DNA of 5,927 nucleotides from Spirochaetales bacterium (lineage in GTDB: Bacteria; Spirochaetota; Spirochaetia; DSM-27196; SLST01): NCBI GenBank assembly GCA_007130265.1, contig SLST01000551.1:1-5927 (forward strand). Reading direction: 5' to 3'. Every line of letters starts with the position of its first letter. The first letter of the stretch is position 1. The translations under genes were made by a program, and so were the position numbers. The notes beneath the pieces were generated by a model. That model made no database searches, was not told the DNA's origin, and saw nothing but the letters and a program-made list of their open reading frames with translations. This document shows, one piece after another, positions 5,904 to 5,927 of the stretch.

Positions 5904-5927
5904 ATGGAAGGAAAACCGCGAATCGGA
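5904..5927 (+). CDS. Start of a further gene (partial, cut by right edge)
   Basis: ATG at 5904 has AGGAG at 5894-5898, 5 bases upstream, and opens a frame that runs to the window end, giving MEGKPRIG. It begins 22 bases after the GH4 stop, so it is probably co-transcribed. The KPRIG start would suit the first beta strand of a Rossmann-fold protein, such as a Gfo/Idh-type dehydrogenase or another GH4 enzyme, but eight residues cannot show this. An in-frame ATG at 5886 is possible but has a poorer ribosome site. Confidence 0.6.

Overview
The window is GC-rich bacterial chromosome with dense coding, short intergenic gaps and clear Shine-Dalgarno sites. No rRNA, tRNA, CRISPR or mobile element is visible. 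Taxonomy cannot be fixed from this sequence. The mix of long-form RtcB with archease, a GIN-domain protein, a CxC-type Cys-rich microprotein and a GH4 glycosidase would suit a free-living anaerobe such as a high-GC spirochaete, but that is a weak inference.

Left part (1-3478, all minus strand, so read right to left): a promoter-like site at 3497-3525 precedes a 42-residue Cys/His-rich microprotein. It is followed by a CPBP (CAAX/Abi) intramembrane metalloprotease, a membrane-anchored GIN-domain (DUF2807) protein, the RNA ligase RtcB, and archease, which runs off the left edge. The first three genes are 24 and 36 bases apart and look like one transcription unit. RtcB and archease overlap by four bases (ATGA) and are surely coupled. 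The 82-base gap between the GIN gene and rtcB leaves open whether all five share one message. RtcB seals RNA 2',3'-cyclic phosphate/3'-phosphate ends to 5'-OH ends with GTP, and archease is its turnover factor. The upstream genes are envelope-type proteins.

Right part (3561-5927): an AraC-family regulator (minus) is divergent from a GH4 glycosidase of the MelA/AglA branch (plus). The start of another plus-strand gene follows 22 bases after the glycosidase. This is a standard sugar-utilisation layout: the cupin-type sensor domain of the regulator probably binds a sugar and controls the glycosidase operon. The araC promoter (TTGCCC-17-TATACT) would place its transcript start on a GTG codon, so the mRNA may be leaderless. 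A perfect 6-bp inverted repeat brackets its -10 box.

No stretch longer than about 120 bases lacks a gene. No convincing rho-independent terminator was seen. No wholly new system is evident; the most unusual points are the microprotein/protease/GIN/RtcB/archease neighbourhood, the variant archease motif, the CHGV active-site motif of the GH4 enzyme and the leaderless-looking araC start.
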